64,000 nucleotides of DNA from Sphingosinicella sp. CPCC 101087 (GCF_004151485.1 NZ_SBFF01000003.1:62001-126000); one strand, 5' to 3'. Shown: positions 52,330-61,816, counted from the stretch's first letter. Notes: generated by a model from the letters alone, not told the origin. Numbers and translations: made by a program.

Positions 52330-53703
52330 TCAGAAGCTCTCTTCTCCATAGACTCGCGAAATATCGCCGGCCCATTCGCCTCGATAGCGGTCGAGCAGCC
52401 GGTCGGCCGGCGACTTTCCCGAGGCGAGCACCTCGTGCAGCGGGTCGAGGAAGCCGCTCTCATTGTCCCCCGATGCATTGAGCCTGCCCCGGGCATTGAG
52501 TCCTTTCTCGGCGATGGCGACGATTCGCCGGCCGAGATCCAGCAACGTCCCGCCGCCCGGAATAGGGGCGGCGAGGCCGAGCTTCGGCACCGCGTCGCGC
52601 AGCCGTTGCCGCTCCTCGATCGACCAGTCTTTCACTTCGTCCCACGCCGCATCGAGCGCCGAGCCGTCGTAGAGCAGGCCCACCCAGAAAGCCGGCAGGG
52701 CGCAGATCCGGTTCCACGGACCGCCGTCGGCGCCGCGCATTTCGAGGAAGCTCTTCAGCCGCACCTCGGGGAAGATCGTCGACAAGTGGTCGGTGAAGTC
52801 CGAGACGAAGGGCGTCTCGCCCGGCAGCGCCGGCAGCCGCCCCGCCATGAAGTCGCGGAACGACTGGCCGGCGACGTCGATGTAGCGGCCGTCGCGGAAC
52901 ACGAAGTACATGGGTACGTCGAGCGCATAATCGAGGTAGCGCTCGTAGCCGAATCCGTCCTCGAACACGAAGGGCAGCATGCCGGTCCGGTCGGGGTCCG
53001 TGTCGGACCAGATATGACTGCGAAAGGAGAGAAAGCCGTTCGGCTTTCCCTCGGTGAAGGGCGAATTGGCGAACAAGGCGGTAGCGAGCGGTTGCAGTGC
53101 CAGACCGACCCGGAACTTCATCGCCATGTCGGCTTCTGATCGATAGTCCAGATTGGTCTGGATGGTGCAGGTCCGCAGCATCATGTCGAGCCCGAGCGAG
53201 CCGACCTTCGGCATGTAGGACAGCATGATCGCGTAGCGGCCCTTGGGCATCACCGGCAGGTCGGACCGCTTCTTGTCGGGCCACATGCCAAGGCCCAGAA
53301 AACCCACGCCGAGCTTCTCGCCTATCGCCTTGACCTGGGCGAGGTGCCGCCCGGCCTCCGCGCAGGTTTCGTGGAGATGCTCGCGAGCCGCCCCGGACAG
53401 TTCGAGCTGCCCGGCCGGCTCTAGGCTGACGGCGCCGTCCGGTCCCGTGAGCGCGATGATCTTGCCGTTCTCCTCGACCGGCTGCCAGCCAAATTCGGTC
53501 ATGGCGGTGAGCAGGTCCCGGATGCCGCCCGGCTCGTCATAGGACAAGGCGCGATGATCGCTGCGGCGATAGACGAACTTCTCGTGCTCGGTGCCGATCC
53601 GCCACTGCTCGACCGGCTTCTCGCCCCCGCGGAATACGGCCAGCAAGTCGTCGCGACTCTGGACGGGGTGATCGCCTTTCAGCGGGCCGGTTCGCGTGGT
53701 CAT
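52330..53703 (-). CDS. gshA: Glutamate-cysteine ligase (plant/alphaproteobacterial type)
   Basis: 457 aa from ATG 53703. It makes gamma-glutamylcysteine, the first step of glutathione synthesis. GCS2-family sequences are visible: WRIGTEHEKFVY near the N-terminus, SLEPAGQLELSGA (ATP/glutamate site), CTIQTNLDYRSEADMAMKFR, TGMLPFVFEDGFGYERYLDYAL and FLEMRGADGGPWNRICALPAFWVGLLYD. Length and motifs agree with the form found in plants and alphaproteobacteria, which is redox-regulated in plants. It lies head-to-tail with pip. Confidence 0.95.
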   Translation of the reverse strand: MTTRTGPLKGDHPVQSRDDLLAVFRGGEKPVEQWRIGTEHEKFVYRRSDHRALSYDEPGGIRDLLTAMTEFGWQPVEENGKIIALTGPDGAVSLEPAGQLELSGAAREHLHETCAEAGRHLAQVKAIGEKLGVGFLGLGMWPDKKRSDLPVMPKGRYAIMLSYMPKVGSLGLDMMLRTCTIQTNLDYRSEADMAMKFRVGLALQPLATALFANSPFTEGKPNGFLSFRSHIWSDTDPDRTGMLPFVFEDGFGYERYLDYALDVPMYFVFRDGRYIDVAGQSFRDFMAGRLPALPGETPFVSDFTDHLSTIFPEVRLKSFLEMRGADGGPWNRICALPAFWVGLLYDGSALDAAWDEVKDWSIEERQRLRDAVPKLGLAAPIPGGGTLLDLGRRIVAIAEKGLNARGRLNASGDNESGFLDPLHEVLASGKSPADRLLDRYRGEWAGDISRVYGEESF

Positions 53704-53862
53704 CGCGGCCCCTTAGCGAGGGGCATGACCCCCCGCCAGCCGGTTTCGATAGGCAACGGGATAAGCTGACCTTATCCCCCGTCGCGATCGCCCGCTGGAC
53801 GAGCTATTCCCGTACGCGCCGCAGTCCGCGGCATGGTGAGAAGCGAACCGGCACGGCGGCCG

Positions 53863-54606
53863 CTAGCCCCGCCAATCGCCGGCCGCCGCCATCCACAGGC
53901 TGATCGACGCGGCGGCGGCCGTGTCTGCCCGCAGGATGCGCGGCCCCAGCGACACCGGCCGGGCCTGGGGAAGCGCGCGAATCGCCTCGCGCTCGTTCGC
54001 CGTGAATCCGCCTTCGGGCCCGATCAGGATGGCGGCCGGACCGGGCGCCGCGGCTTCGACCAGCGGCGCGCCGCCGGCTTCGTCGGCGAACAGCAGCGCG
54101 CGGCCTTGCGGCCAGTCCTTCAGCGCCCGCTCGAGCTTCACGGGCTCGGCAAGCTCCGGCAAAGCGGTGCGGTCGCATTGCTCGGCCGCCTCGACGGCGT
54201 GCGCCCGCAGCCGCTCCAGGTTCAGACGCTCGACCACCGTCCGCTGAGTCGTTACCGGCACGAGCCGTGCCGCGCCCAGCTCGGTGGCTTTCTCGACGAG
54301 CCAGTCTATCCGGCCCCGCTTGATCGGCGCGAAGAGCAGCCAAAGGTCGGGCACCGGCTCGCGCGGCCGCAGATGGGCGCCCACGATCATCGTCACTTTC
54401 TTGCGTCCCGCCTCGGTCAGTTTGCCGAGCCATTCGCCCGTGCGATCGTCGAACAGCTTCACCTGCGCGCCCGGCTGCAGGCGAAGGACGTTGGCGAGAT
54501 AGTTGGCGGCTCCTCCGTCCAGCGTCACCACTGCGCCTTGCGCGAGCGGCTCGTCGACGAACAGGCGTGGCAGGCTCGACGGGGGCCAGGCGGGTGTCGC
54601 GGGCAT
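53863..54606 (-). CDS. rsmE: 16S rRNA m3U1498 methyltransferase
   Basis: 247 aa from ATG 54606. The RsmE family is marked by an N-terminal PUA-like part (FVDEPLAQGAVVTLDGGAANYLANVLRLQPG) and a SPOUT domain with KATELGAARLVPVTTQRTVV, ERLRAHAVEAAEQCDRTALPEL, the AdoMet knot ILIGPEGGFTANEREA and LGPRILRADTAAAASI. It methylates N3 of U1498 in 16S rRNA. Divergent from ubiA, with 150 bp between them. Confidence 0.95.
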   Translation of the reverse strand: MPATPAWPPSSLPRLFVDEPLAQGAVVTLDGGAANYLANVLRLQPGAQVKLFDDRTGEWLGKLTEAGRKKVTMIVGAHLRPREPVPDLWLLFAPIKRGRIDWLVEKATELGAARLVPVTTQRTVVERLNLERLRAHAVEAAEQCDRTALPELAEPVKLERALKDWPQGRALLFADEAGGAPLVEAAAPGPAAILIGPEGGFTANEREAIRALPQARPVSLGPRILRADTAAAASISLWMAAAGDWRG

Positions 54607-54756
54607 GATCTGTGGACCTCTTCGGCGTGACGGCGACTGAAGCCGTCGAAAGCGCCTTCCGCGCCGTCGGGCAAGCGAAGAATGCCCGTGCCCCTTTGCT
54701 GGCGCCCCGACAGGCGCGGGCTTCCTGTCCCTCCGCGCGGGCGATAAGGAGCAGGG

Positions 54757-55689
54757 ATGAGCATGGCCGTCGACACCGACATCGTGCCGGACAGCGAGCA
54801 GCGCGGCCTGATCGGGGCGCTGCCGAACGCAGCGCGTCCCTATGCGTCGCTCATCCGGCTCGACCGCCCGATCGGCGCCTGGCTGCTCTTCTGGCCCGGG
54901 GCTTGGGCGGTGGCCCTGGCCGGGATGGAAGGGCGGGTCGAGGGCGCCTCGGGCTGGGCGCTGATCGCCTGGTTGGCGCTCGGCGCCTGGGCGATGCGCA
55001 GCGCCGGTTGCGTCTATAACGACATCGTGGATCGCGATCTCGACCGGCAGGTCGAGCGCACGCGGCTGCGGCCGCTGGCGAGCGGGCGGGTTTCGCTGAA
55101 GGGCGCCTGGCTGCTGCTCGTCGCCGTCAGCCTGATCGGGCTGCTCGTCCTGCTGCAACTCGGCCGATTCGCTCAACTCGTCGCCTTGGCCAGCCTCGCG
55201 CCGGTGGCGCTCTATCCCTTCATGAAGCGGATCACCTGGTGGCCGCAGGCTTGGCTCGGCCTGGTCTTCTCCTGGGCTGCCTTGGTCGGCTGGGCGGCCG
55301 TGATGGGCGCGCTGGGCCTTCCTGTGCTGCTCCTTTACGCCGGTTCGATCCTCTGGGTGATCGGCTATGACACGATTTACGCCCTTCAGGACCTGGAGGA
55401 TGACGCCTTGGTCGGCGTGCGCTCGTCGGCTCGGGCACTCGGCCGCCACGCCCGCTTGGGTGTGGCGGTCTGCTACGCGCTCGCCCTGCTGCTCTGGGCA
55501 GCGGCGTTCCGCCAGGTCCGGCAGGAGGAGCTGGCCCTGCTCGGCCTTCTCCCGATCGCCCTTCACTTCCTCTGGCAGATTGCGACGCTGAAGGCGGAGG
55601 ACGGCGCCGATGCGCTCGCCAAGTTTCGCTCGAACCGCTTTGCGGGCCTGCTGATGTTTCTCGCCTGCTTTGTCGTCGGCACGGCCTGA
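54757..55689 (+). CDS. ubiA: 4-hydroxybenzoate octaprenyltransferase
   Basis: 310 aa, with AAGGAGCAGGG upstream of ATG 54757. An eight- or nine-helix membrane prenyltransferase of ubiquinone synthesis. Both aspartate motifs are present: NDIVDRDLDRQVERTRLRPLASG (N-D-x-x-D-x-x-x-D) and YALQDLEDDALVGVRSSARALG. It transfers a polyprenyl chain to 4-hydroxybenzoate at the inner membrane. The position divergent from rsmE is common in sphingomonads. Confidence 0.95.
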   Translation: MSMAVDTDIVPDSEQRGLIGALPNAARPYASLIRLDRPIGAWLLFWPGAWAVALAGMEGRVEGASGWALIAWLALGAWAMRSAGCVYNDIVDRDLDRQVERTRLRPLASGRVSLKGAWLLLVAVSLIGLLVLLQLGRFAQLVALASLAPVALYPFMKRITWWPQAWLGLVFSWAALVGWAAVMGALGLPVLLLYAGSILWVIGYDTIYALQDLEDDALVGVRSSARALGRHARLGVAVCYALALLLWAAAFRQVRQEELALLGLLPIALHFLWQIATLKAEDGADALAKFRSNRFAGLLMFLACFVVGTA

Positions 55690-55742
55690 CGTCTTCCCGG
55701 CCGGGCCGCCCCGGCCGATCGCCCGAAAGGAAACACATTCGA

Positions 55743-56225
55743 ATGAAGCCCCTGTTCGCGCTCGCCTTGCTCCTGATCCCCGCGGCCGCTTCGGCCCAGG
55801 CGCCCGGGACCAATGACGCCGCTTGGCATAACGCTCAGTCGCTCGCCCTTTGGAACCTGAAGCCGGAGGAAGGCTGGCGGACCACCGCCTCGGGAATGCG
55901 CTATCGGCAGGTGGCGCAGGGCCAGCCCGGCGGGCGCCGGCCCGCGGCGACCGACACGGTCACCATCCATTATGTCGGCACCCTGGTCGATGGAACCGAG
56001 TTCGACAGCTCGGTGGCTCGCGGCGAACCGGCCACTTTCCCGCTGCCGCGTCTGATCCGGGGCTGGCAGGAAGGCGTGCCGCTCATGGCGGTCGCCGATC
56101 GCTTCGAGTTCGCCATTCCCCAGCATCTCGCTTATGGCCCGCTCGGCCGAGGCCCGATTCCGGGTGGCGCGACCCTCTTCTTCACGATCGAGCTCATCGA
56201 GATCGTCGATCCGCCGGTCCGGTGA
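55743..56225 (+). CDS. FKBP-type peptidyl-prolyl isomerase, exported
   Basis: 160 aa, with GAAAGGA upstream of ATG 55743. A signal peptide (MKPLFALALLLIPAAASAQ) is followed by one FKBP domain: TVTIHYVGTLVDGTEFDSSVARGEPATFPL, LIRGWQEGVPLMAV and PQHLAYGPLGRGPIPGGATLFFTIEL, including the aromatic pocket residues. It assists folding of envelope proteins in the periplasm. It lacks the N-terminal dimer domain of FkpA/Mip and is closer to the short FKBP type. Confidence 0.95.
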   Translation: MKPLFALALLLIPAAASAQAPGTNDAAWHNAQSLALWNLKPEEGWRTTASGMRYRQVAQGQPGGRRPAATDTVTIHYVGTLVDGTEFDSSVARGEPATFPLPRLIRGWQEGVPLMAVADRFEFAIPQHLAYGPLGRGPIPGGATLFFTIELIEIVDPPVR

Positions 56226-56244
56226 GCTGCGGCCCTGCAAGAAT

Positions 56245-56259
56245 GTTCTCACTTTGTTC
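56245..56259 (+). promoter_or_regulatory. LexA-box candidate GTTC-N7-GTTC
   Basis: GTTC TCACTTT GTTC is an exact fit to the alphaproteobacterial SOS operator (GTTC-N7-GTTC, equal to GAAC-N7-GAAC on the other strand). It lies in a 302-bp gap (56226-56527) after the FKBP gene and 269 bp before pmbA. No SOS gene follows directly, and no other gene is supported in the gap. Confidence 0.5.
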
Positions 56260-56527
56260 TTGCTATTTCGCCCCTCTTGTGCTTATCGGGGACACGCCCT
56301 TCGGGTGAGGGGGCGGCTCTTTGACATGGCGTCCGCTTCATCTCCGGCCTCGCCGGGGAGACGGCAGGCCGCAACGATAACTTACAGCGGGCTGAGGCAC
56401 CGGCGGTCGCCCCCTGCGAGCTGACTGCGGCTACGCGCGCGGGAGTGCGCGCACGCGTGAGGAGTGTCAACTTCGTCAACTTCACCCTCCCTGTACTCGC
56501 GAAGGGGGATCGCCTAAGCGCCCTCCC

Positions 56528-57874
56528 ATGCTCACTGTTTCCGAAGCCGAAGGGCGCGCCGCCGCCCTGGTCGAGGCCGCGCTCGCGGCCGGAGCCGACG
56601 CCGCCGACGTTCTCTATATCGGCGAAGCCTCGACGGGGGTTCAGGTGCGCCTCGGCGCGCTCGAGGATGTCGGACGCTCGGAGGGTGAGGAGATCGGCCT
56701 GAGGTTGTTCGTCGGCAGCCGCTCGGCCAGCGTCTCCTCGTCGGACTTGTCTCAGGAAACGCTGTCGGCCCTGGTCGAGCGAGCGGCGGCGATGGCGCGC
56801 GAGGCGCCGGAAGATCCCTTTGCCGGCCTGGCCCCGGAGGAGAAGCTCTATCGCGGCGGTGTCGGCGATCTGGAGGCCGACGACGGCGCCGATCCCTCGC
56901 CCGCCGAGCTCAAGGCCCGGGCGCTGGCGATGGAGGAAGCGGCGCGCTCGGTCGTCGGCATCACCAACAGCGAAGGGGCAGGCCTCAGCGCCGGCCGAAC
57001 CGTGGTGGCGCTGGCGACCAGCCACGGATTCGTCCGGGGCTACACGTCGAGCGGCTACAGCGCGGGCGTCAGCGTCATCGCGGGAACGGGCGCGGACATG
57101 CAGCGCGATCATGCCAGCCACAGCGTTCGCCATTATGCCGACCTCGACGGTCCCGATGATCTGGGCCGTCTGGCCGCCGAGCGGACGCTGAAGCGTCTCC
57201 GCCCGGGCAAGGTCCCCAGCGGCACCTTGCCGGTACTGTTCGATCCGCGGGTCGGCGGCAGCCTGGTCGGCCATCTGCTGTCGGCGATGGCCGGACCCAC
57301 CGTTGCGCGTCGGACGAGCTTCCTCATCGGCCATGAAGAGTCGCTGCTCTTTCCCGAATCGCTGACCATCGTCGACGATCCGCACCGGCCGCGCGGCCTG
57401 CGCTCCAAGCCGTTCGACGGCGAGGGTGTCGCGACCCGGCCGTCGAAGCTCATCGACGGGGGCCGCCTGACCGGCTGGCTGCTCAACAGCGCCTCGGCAC
57501 GGCAGCTCGGGCTCGAGACGAACGGCCACGCCACCCGCGGCATCGGTGGCGCCCCGGGCACAGGCGCCACCAACGTGCATCTCGAGCCGGGCTCAGCGAC
57601 CCCGGCCGAGCTGATGGCCGACGTGCGGCGCGGCCTCTACGTCACCGAGCTCATCGGGCAGGGCGTCAACAATGTCACCGGCGACTATAGTCGCGGCGCC
57701 TCCGGCTTCCTGATCGAGAATGGCGAGATCACCACGCCGGTGGCGGAGATCACCATCGCCGGCAATCTCCTCGAAATGTACCGCAACCTCGCGGCCGCCA
57801 GCGATCTGGAACATCGTCGGTCGGTCAATGTTCCGACCTTGCGCGTGGAAGGAATGATGGTCGCCGGTGAATAG
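56528..57874 (+). CDS. pmbA: TldD/PmbA-family metalloprotease subunit (PmbA/TldE type)
   Basis: 448 aa from ATG 56528. The family features are clear: AGADAADVLYIGEAS near the start, the STGVQVRLGALEDVGRSEGEE strand, LPVLFDPRVGGSLVGHLLSAMAGP, RPSKLIDGGRLTGWLLNSASARQLG and the closing PVAEITIAGNLLEMYRNL. The HExxxH of TldD itself is not visible, so this is the non-metal PmbA/TldE partner. The heterodimer degrades unfolded peptides and matures some peptide natural products. It overlaps the next gene by 8 bp. Confidence 0.9.
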   Translation: MLTVSEAEGRAAALVEAALAAGADAADVLYIGEASTGVQVRLGALEDVGRSEGEEIGLRLFVGSRSASVSSSDLSQETLSALVERAAAMAREAPEDPFAGLAPEEKLYRGGVGDLEADDGADPSPAELKARALAMEEAARSVVGITNSEGAGLSAGRTVVALATSHGFVRGYTSSGYSAGVSVIAGTGADMQRDHASHSVRHYADLDGPDDLGRLAAERTLKRLRPGKVPSGTLPVLFDPRVGGSLVGHLLSAMAGPTVARRTSFLIGHEESLLFPESLTIVDDPHRPRGLRSKPFDGEGVATRPSKLIDGGRLTGWLLNSASARQLGLETNGHATRGIGGAPGTGATNVHLEPGSATPAELMADVRRGLYVTELIGQGVNNVTGDYSRGASGFLIENGEITTPVAEITIAGNLLEMYRNLAAASDLEHRRSVNVPTLRVEGMMVAGE

Positions 57875-58652
57875 GGTTCGGACTCATCTGGAGCTGGATG
57901 AAGTTGCGAGGATTGCGGCCGAGGCCGGGCGAATCGCCGCCGGCCGCTGCGGCACCGATTACGCGACTTGGGAGAAGGTGCCCGGCCACCCCGTCTGCGA
58001 TGTCGACCTCGAGGTCGACGCCTTCCTGCGCGAACGGCTGGGCGCGCTCGACCCGGAGGCCGGTTGGCTTTCGGAAGAGACTCTCGACCTGTCGGACCGG
58101 ATCGAGCGGCGCCGGCTCTGGGTGATCGACCCGATTGACGGCACCCGCGACTATCTGCGCGGACGGCCGGGCTGGTGCGTCTCGGTGGCGCTGGTCGAGG
58201 ACCGCGTGCCGGTCCTTGGCGTGCTCTCGGCGCCGTTGCGCGACGAGCTGTGGACCGCTTCTCGGGGGCAAGGGAGCTGGCGCAACGGCGAGAAGCTTCG
58301 AGTCAGTCCGCGCCAGACGCTCGCCGGGGCTCGTGTGCCCGCGGACCAGCTTCCCGAGGCTGACCGGGATCTTGTCGCCGTCGAGCGACCCAATTCGATA
58401 GCGCTGCGGATCGCCCTGGTCGGGTCGGGAGAGGCCGACCTGGTCGCCACCCTCCGCTGGGGGTTCGAATGGGATATAGCCGCCGCTGCCCTGATCGCCG
58501 AGGAGGCCGGCGCGACCGTGACCGGCGTGCTCGGTCAGCCGCTCGCCTTCAACACCGCATCGGGCGAAGCGTTCGGGGTCCTTGCCTCGACGCCGGGCAT
58601 CCATCAGGCCGCCGTCGAGCGGCTCCGTGGACGGGCCATGGCTTTGGTATGA
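57867..58652 (+). CDS. Inositol monophosphatase / CysQ-like phosphatase
   Basis: 261 aa from GTG 57867, overlapping the pmbA stop. The Li+-sensitive Mg2+ phosphatase family is marked by WLSEET (E of the metal site), WVIDPIDGTRDYLRG (D-P-I-D-G-T) and WDIAAAALIAEEAGATVTG. It removes phosphate from inositol phosphate or 3'-phosphoadenosine 5'-phosphate; which one cannot be told from the sequence. The pair pmbA-phosphatase appears co-transcribed. Confidence 0.9.
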   Translation: MNRVRTHLELDEVARIAAEAGRIAAGRCGTDYATWEKVPGHPVCDVDLEVDAFLRERLGALDPEAGWLSEETLDLSDRIERRRLWVIDPIDGTRDYLRGRPGWCVSVALVEDRVPVLGVLSAPLRDELWTASRGQGSWRNGEKLRVSPRQTLAGARVPADQLPEADRDLVAVERPNSIALRIALVGSGEADLVATLRWGFEWDIAAAALIAEEAGATVTGVLGQPLAFNTASGEAFGVLASTPGIHQAAVERLRGRAMALV

Positions 58653-58695
58653 TTCCTCCCCTTTCGGCGCTATCATGCGCCGCGGAGGGATGAGG

Positions 58696-59709
58696 ATGCG
58701 TCTGAAGTGGCTTACGGCTGCGCTGGTCGCCCAGTCGGCATTGATCCCGGCGAGCGCCCGGCAAGCGGCGCCTGCGGTGGAGATTGCGGCGCCCGCGCCC
58801 ACCACGGCCACGAGCATTGCCGAGACGCTCGACGTCGGCACCGACCATACGGCGCGCATGACCGTCCCGGTCAGCATCGGCGAGAGCGGCCCCTTCGGCT
58901 TCATCGTCGATACGGGCTCGGAACGCACCGTCATCTCGCGCGAGCTGGCACAAAGGCTGGGCCTCGATGCGGGCAGGGCCGCGACCATGTACAGCATGAC
59001 GGAATCGAGCCGCGTCGATACGGTCGTCATCCCGAAGCTCGGGATCGGCCGCCGCACGGTCGAGGCGATCCATGCTCCGGCCCTCTCCCGCGCCAACCTA
59101 GGGGCCGAGGGCCTGCTGGGCATCGACAGCCTGAAGTCGCAGCGCGTCATCCTGGATTTCGTCCGGCAGGAGATGAAGGTCATGCCGTCGCGCCGGCGGG
59201 AGGAACGCTGGTCCGGCGACACGATCGTCATCACCGCGCGTAGCCGCTACGGCCATCTCATGCTGGTCGACGCCTCTTTCGACGGTCAGCGGGTCTGGGT
59301 CATCGTCGACACCGGATCGCAGGTGACGGTGGGCAATAATGCACTACGCCGGGCGCTCGAGCGGCGCGGCCGGCTGGGTCCGCTTCGGCCTATCGAGCTG
59401 GTGAGCGTCACCGGCAACGCGATCATGGCCGAATATGGCATCGCCCGGGAATTGCGGCTCGGCGACGCGGGCATCACCAACCTGCCAGTGGCGTTTGCCG
59501 AGGTCCATCCGTTCCACCATCTGAACCTGACCGACCGCCCGGCCATCATGCTCGGGATGGACGCGCTCCAGCTCTTCGACCGGGTATCGTTCGATTTCGC
59601 GAATCGCCGGGTGCGCTTCCTTATGCCGGACCCCTCCGAGGCGGATCGCCATACCCGGATGGCCGAGCTGAGCTCCGGCGCGCCGGTCAGCCGACGGGCG
59701 GCACGTTGA
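58696..59709 (+). CDS. Exported retropepsin-like aspartic protease with two DTGS motifs
   Basis: 337 aa from ATG 58696, six bases after GGAGGG (ATG 58675 and 58690 are alternatives). Signal peptide MRLKWLTAALVAQSALIPASA. Two retropepsin-like lobes follow, each with its own catalytic sequence, FIVDTGSERTVIS (about residue 72) and VIVDTGSQVTVGN (about 200), and the hydrophobic strands FHHLNLTDRPAIMLGMDAL. Having both lobes in one chain makes it pepsin-like in layout. Periplasmic proteases of this sort are common in sphingomonads; their targets are unknown. The end overlaps a convergent gene by 23 bp. Confidence 0.85.
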   Translation: MRLKWLTAALVAQSALIPASARQAAPAVEIAAPAPTTATSIAETLDVGTDHTARMTVPVSIGESGPFGFIVDTGSERTVISRELAQRLGLDAGRAATMYSMTESSRVDTVVIPKLGIGRRTVEAIHAPALSRANLGAEGLLGIDSLKSQRVILDFVRQEMKVMPSRRREERWSGDTIVITARSRYGHLMLVDASFDGQRVWVIVDTGSQVTVGNNALRRALERRGRLGPLRPIELVSVTGNAIMAEYGIARELRLGDAGITNLPVAFAEVHPFHHLNLTDRPAIMLGMDALQLFDRVSFDFANRRVRFLMPDPSEADRHTRMAELSSGAPVSRRAAR

Positions 59710-60115
59710 GACGCGGTATCTCGATCTTCGGGCACCGATCCATGACGACCTTCAGCCCGGCCGCCTCGGCGCGCAGAGCGGCTTCCTCGTTGATCACGCC
59801 GATCTGAAGCCAGACCGCTTTGGCGCCGGCGGCGATCGCCTGGTCCACCGCCTCGCCGGCAGCCTGGGGCCGCCGGAAAATGTCGACCATGTCGATCGGC
59901 TCTCCGATCTGGGAAAGCTCGCGCCAGACATATTCGCCATGGACATGCTCGCCGGTGATTTGCGGATTGACCGGGAGCACGCGATAGCCCCGGCTCTGCA
60001 GATAGGCCATGACGCCGTAGCTGGGCCGGTCGGGCCGGTCGGAGGCGCCGATCATCGCGATCGTCCGGGTTTCGGCGAGGAGGTCGTAAATGTCCTGGTC
60101 ACGGGTCAGCGGCAT
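59687..60115 (-). CDS. CoA-binding (CoA_binding_2) family protein
   Basis: 142 aa from ATG 60115. A Rossmann-like CoA-binding fold: TRTIAMIGASDRPDRPSYGVMAYLQSRGYRVLPVNPQ, IDMVDIFRRPQAAGEAVDQAIAAGAKAVWLQIGVINEEAA and the closing VVMDRCPKIEIPRL. YccU-like proteins of this family bind CoA; their cell role is not settled. Length is normal (about 140 aa). Confidence 0.9.
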   Translation of the reverse strand: MPLTRDQDIYDLLAETRTIAMIGASDRPDRPSYGVMAYLQSRGYRVLPVNPQITGEHVHGEYVWRELSQIGEPIDMVDIFRRPQAAGEAVDQAIAAGAKAVWLQIGVINEEAALRAEAAGLKVVMDRCPKIEIPRLNVPPVG

Positions 60116-60267
60116 CGGGCTTCCTTCTTTCAGCGCTCCCGAGCGAGATGGGGGAGCGATTCGGCGGGCATGGACCCCAGGCGCGTCAACGGCCGGGGGG
60201 CAGTCGGGCTCCAGCCGTCGCAACGCTCCTGCCGCGTCGCCATCGCTTCGTCCAGAAAACTTGATCC

Positions 60268-60747
60268 ATGGAGCAGACGCGGCTTCGATCGGATGCTAAG
60301 AATCGGCGCATGGATGAGGCAAAACCTGGCATTGGGGAAGGGGAGCGATCCTCCCGCCCGCGTAGCGTCCTGCTGGTGGAGGACGAAGAACTCGTCGCCC
60401 TCGCTCTAGTCGACGAGTTGACCCGACTCGGCTGGTCCGTCGTCGGGCCGGCAACGACCCTGGAGCAGGCTCAGGACCTGGTGTCGAGCGGTGTGCACCT
60501 CGACGCTGCGATCCTCGACATCAACCTCCAGGGCCGCTGGGCGCATGGAATCGCCGAGGAATTGAGCCGCCGCGGCGTGCCTTTCGTCGCCTGCACGGGC
60601 TATGAGATGGTGGATCCCGATGGGCGCTTCGCCGACGCGCCGCTGATCGTGAAGCCGATTGCCGCCGACCGTCTCAGCGCCACCCTCGACGAACTGCTCG
60701 ACCGGTCGGAACCGCAGCAGACGCCGATGGAGCCAAGCGCCGGCTGA
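60268..60747 (+). CDS. Receiver-domain-only response regulator
   Basis: 159 aa from ATG 60268; ATG 60310 is possible and would remove a charged leader. One receiver domain: VLLVEDEELVALALVDEL (acidic pocket), the phospho-acceptor D in AAILDINLQG, the conserved T region FVACTGYE and K in LIVKPI. No output domain. Such stand-alone receivers often take part in phosphorelays of the general stress or HWE-kinase type in alphaproteobacteria. No kinase gene lies nearby. Confidence 0.9.
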   Translation: MEQTRLRSDAKNRRMDEAKPGIGEGERSSRPRSVLLVEDEELVALALVDELTRLGWSVVGPATTLEQAQDLVSSGVHLDAAILDINLQGRWAHGIAEELSRRGVPFVACTGYEMVDPDGRFADAPLIVKPIAADRLSATLDELLDRSEPQQTPMEPSAG

Positions 60748-60758
60748 CCCTGCTTGGT

Positions 60759-61742
60759 TCAGGGGCGCGCGCCGCCGCCGGTTTGGCGCACCTGCTCCGC
60801 CAGCCGCCCCGCGATCGCCCGGAACAGGTCCGCCTCCTCACCCTCGCCCGCCGCTGGCGGCTGACCCGCGTCGGAGGCGCGCCGGATCGACAGGCGCAGC
60901 GGGATTCGGCCCAGAAAGGGTATGTCCATGACCTTCGCCGCCGCTTCGGCACCGCCGGTGCCGAACGGATCGCTGATCTCGCCGCAATGGGGGCATTGGT
61001 AGCCGGCCATATTCTCGATCAGGCCGATGATCGGCACGCCCATCTTGCGGAACATGTCGATCGCGCGGGTTGCGTCGATCAAGGCGAGATCCTGCGGCGT
61101 CGACACGATAACCGCGCCGGCCGGCTTCCATTTCTGGGTCAGGGTCATCTGGACGTCGCCGGTGCCGGGCGGCATGTCGACGACCAGTATCTCGCAATCT
61201 CCCCAGTCGCCCTCCATCAGGTTGGAAAGCGCGCTGGCGGTCATCGGCCCACGCCACGCCACCGCCGTGCCGGGCTCGATCAGCTGGCCGATCGACAGCA
61301 TCCGAACGCCGTGAGCCGGGAGCGGCACGATCTGCTCGCCGGCCAGCTCGGGGCGGCCGGACTGGCCCATGATTCTCGGCTGCGACGGCCCGTAAATGTC
61401 GGCATCGACCAGGCCCACCTTCTTTCCCATCCGCCCCAGCGCGACGGCGAGATTGGCCGCGACGGTCGACTTGCCGACCCCGCCCTTGCCGCTGCCGACG
61501 GCGATGATCGTGCGTTCCACGCGCTCGGTCGTCATCGCCACCCGCGTGTCGTCAATGCCGGGCACGGCGATCATTCGCGCACGCACCTGCCGCTCGAGCG
61601 CGGCACGGTCTTCCGCCGACAGGCCGGTCGCGTCGACCACGATGGTGGCCACTTTCTCCTTCAAGCGGGTCATCACCAGCCGCCCGCCGATGCCGCCTAT
61701 GTCGGCCAGCGCGGCCCTTATCGGATCCTGTTCTTCGCTCAT
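60759..61742 (-). CDS. mrp: Mrp/ApbC-family Fe-S cluster carrier ATPase
   Basis: 327 aa. An N-terminal MIP18-like domain (about 1-90) precedes a deviant Walker A VGSGKGGVGKST, LVDADIYGPSQPRIMG, VVDMPPGTGDVQMTL and the cluster-binding MAGYQCPHCGE (C-x2-C). It carries and inserts Fe-S clusters in the cytoplasm. The C-terminus ends with a short low-complexity tail. Divergent from hflK, with 74 bp between them. Confidence 0.95.
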   Translation of the reverse strand: MSEEQDPIRAALADIGGIGGRLVMTRLKEKVATIVVDATGLSAEDRAALERQVRARMIAVPGIDDTRVAMTTERVERTIIAVGSGKGGVGKSTVAANLAVALGRMGKKVGLVDADIYGPSQPRIMGQSGRPELAGEQIVPLPAHGVRMLSIGQLIEPGTAVAWRGPMTASALSNLMEGDWGDCEILVVDMPPGTGDVQMTLTQKWKPAGAVIVSTPQDLALIDATRAIDMFRKMGVPIIGLIENMAGYQCPHCGEISDPFGTGGAEAAAKVMDIPFLGRIPLRLSIRRASDAGQPPAAGEGEEADLFRAIAGRLAEQVRQTGGGARP

Positions 61743-61816
61743 CGAAACCGGCGATAAGGCATTGTTCGGCCGCTTGGCACTGTTTTTCCGCAGATCGGGT
61801 TTATATAGAGGCCGAC

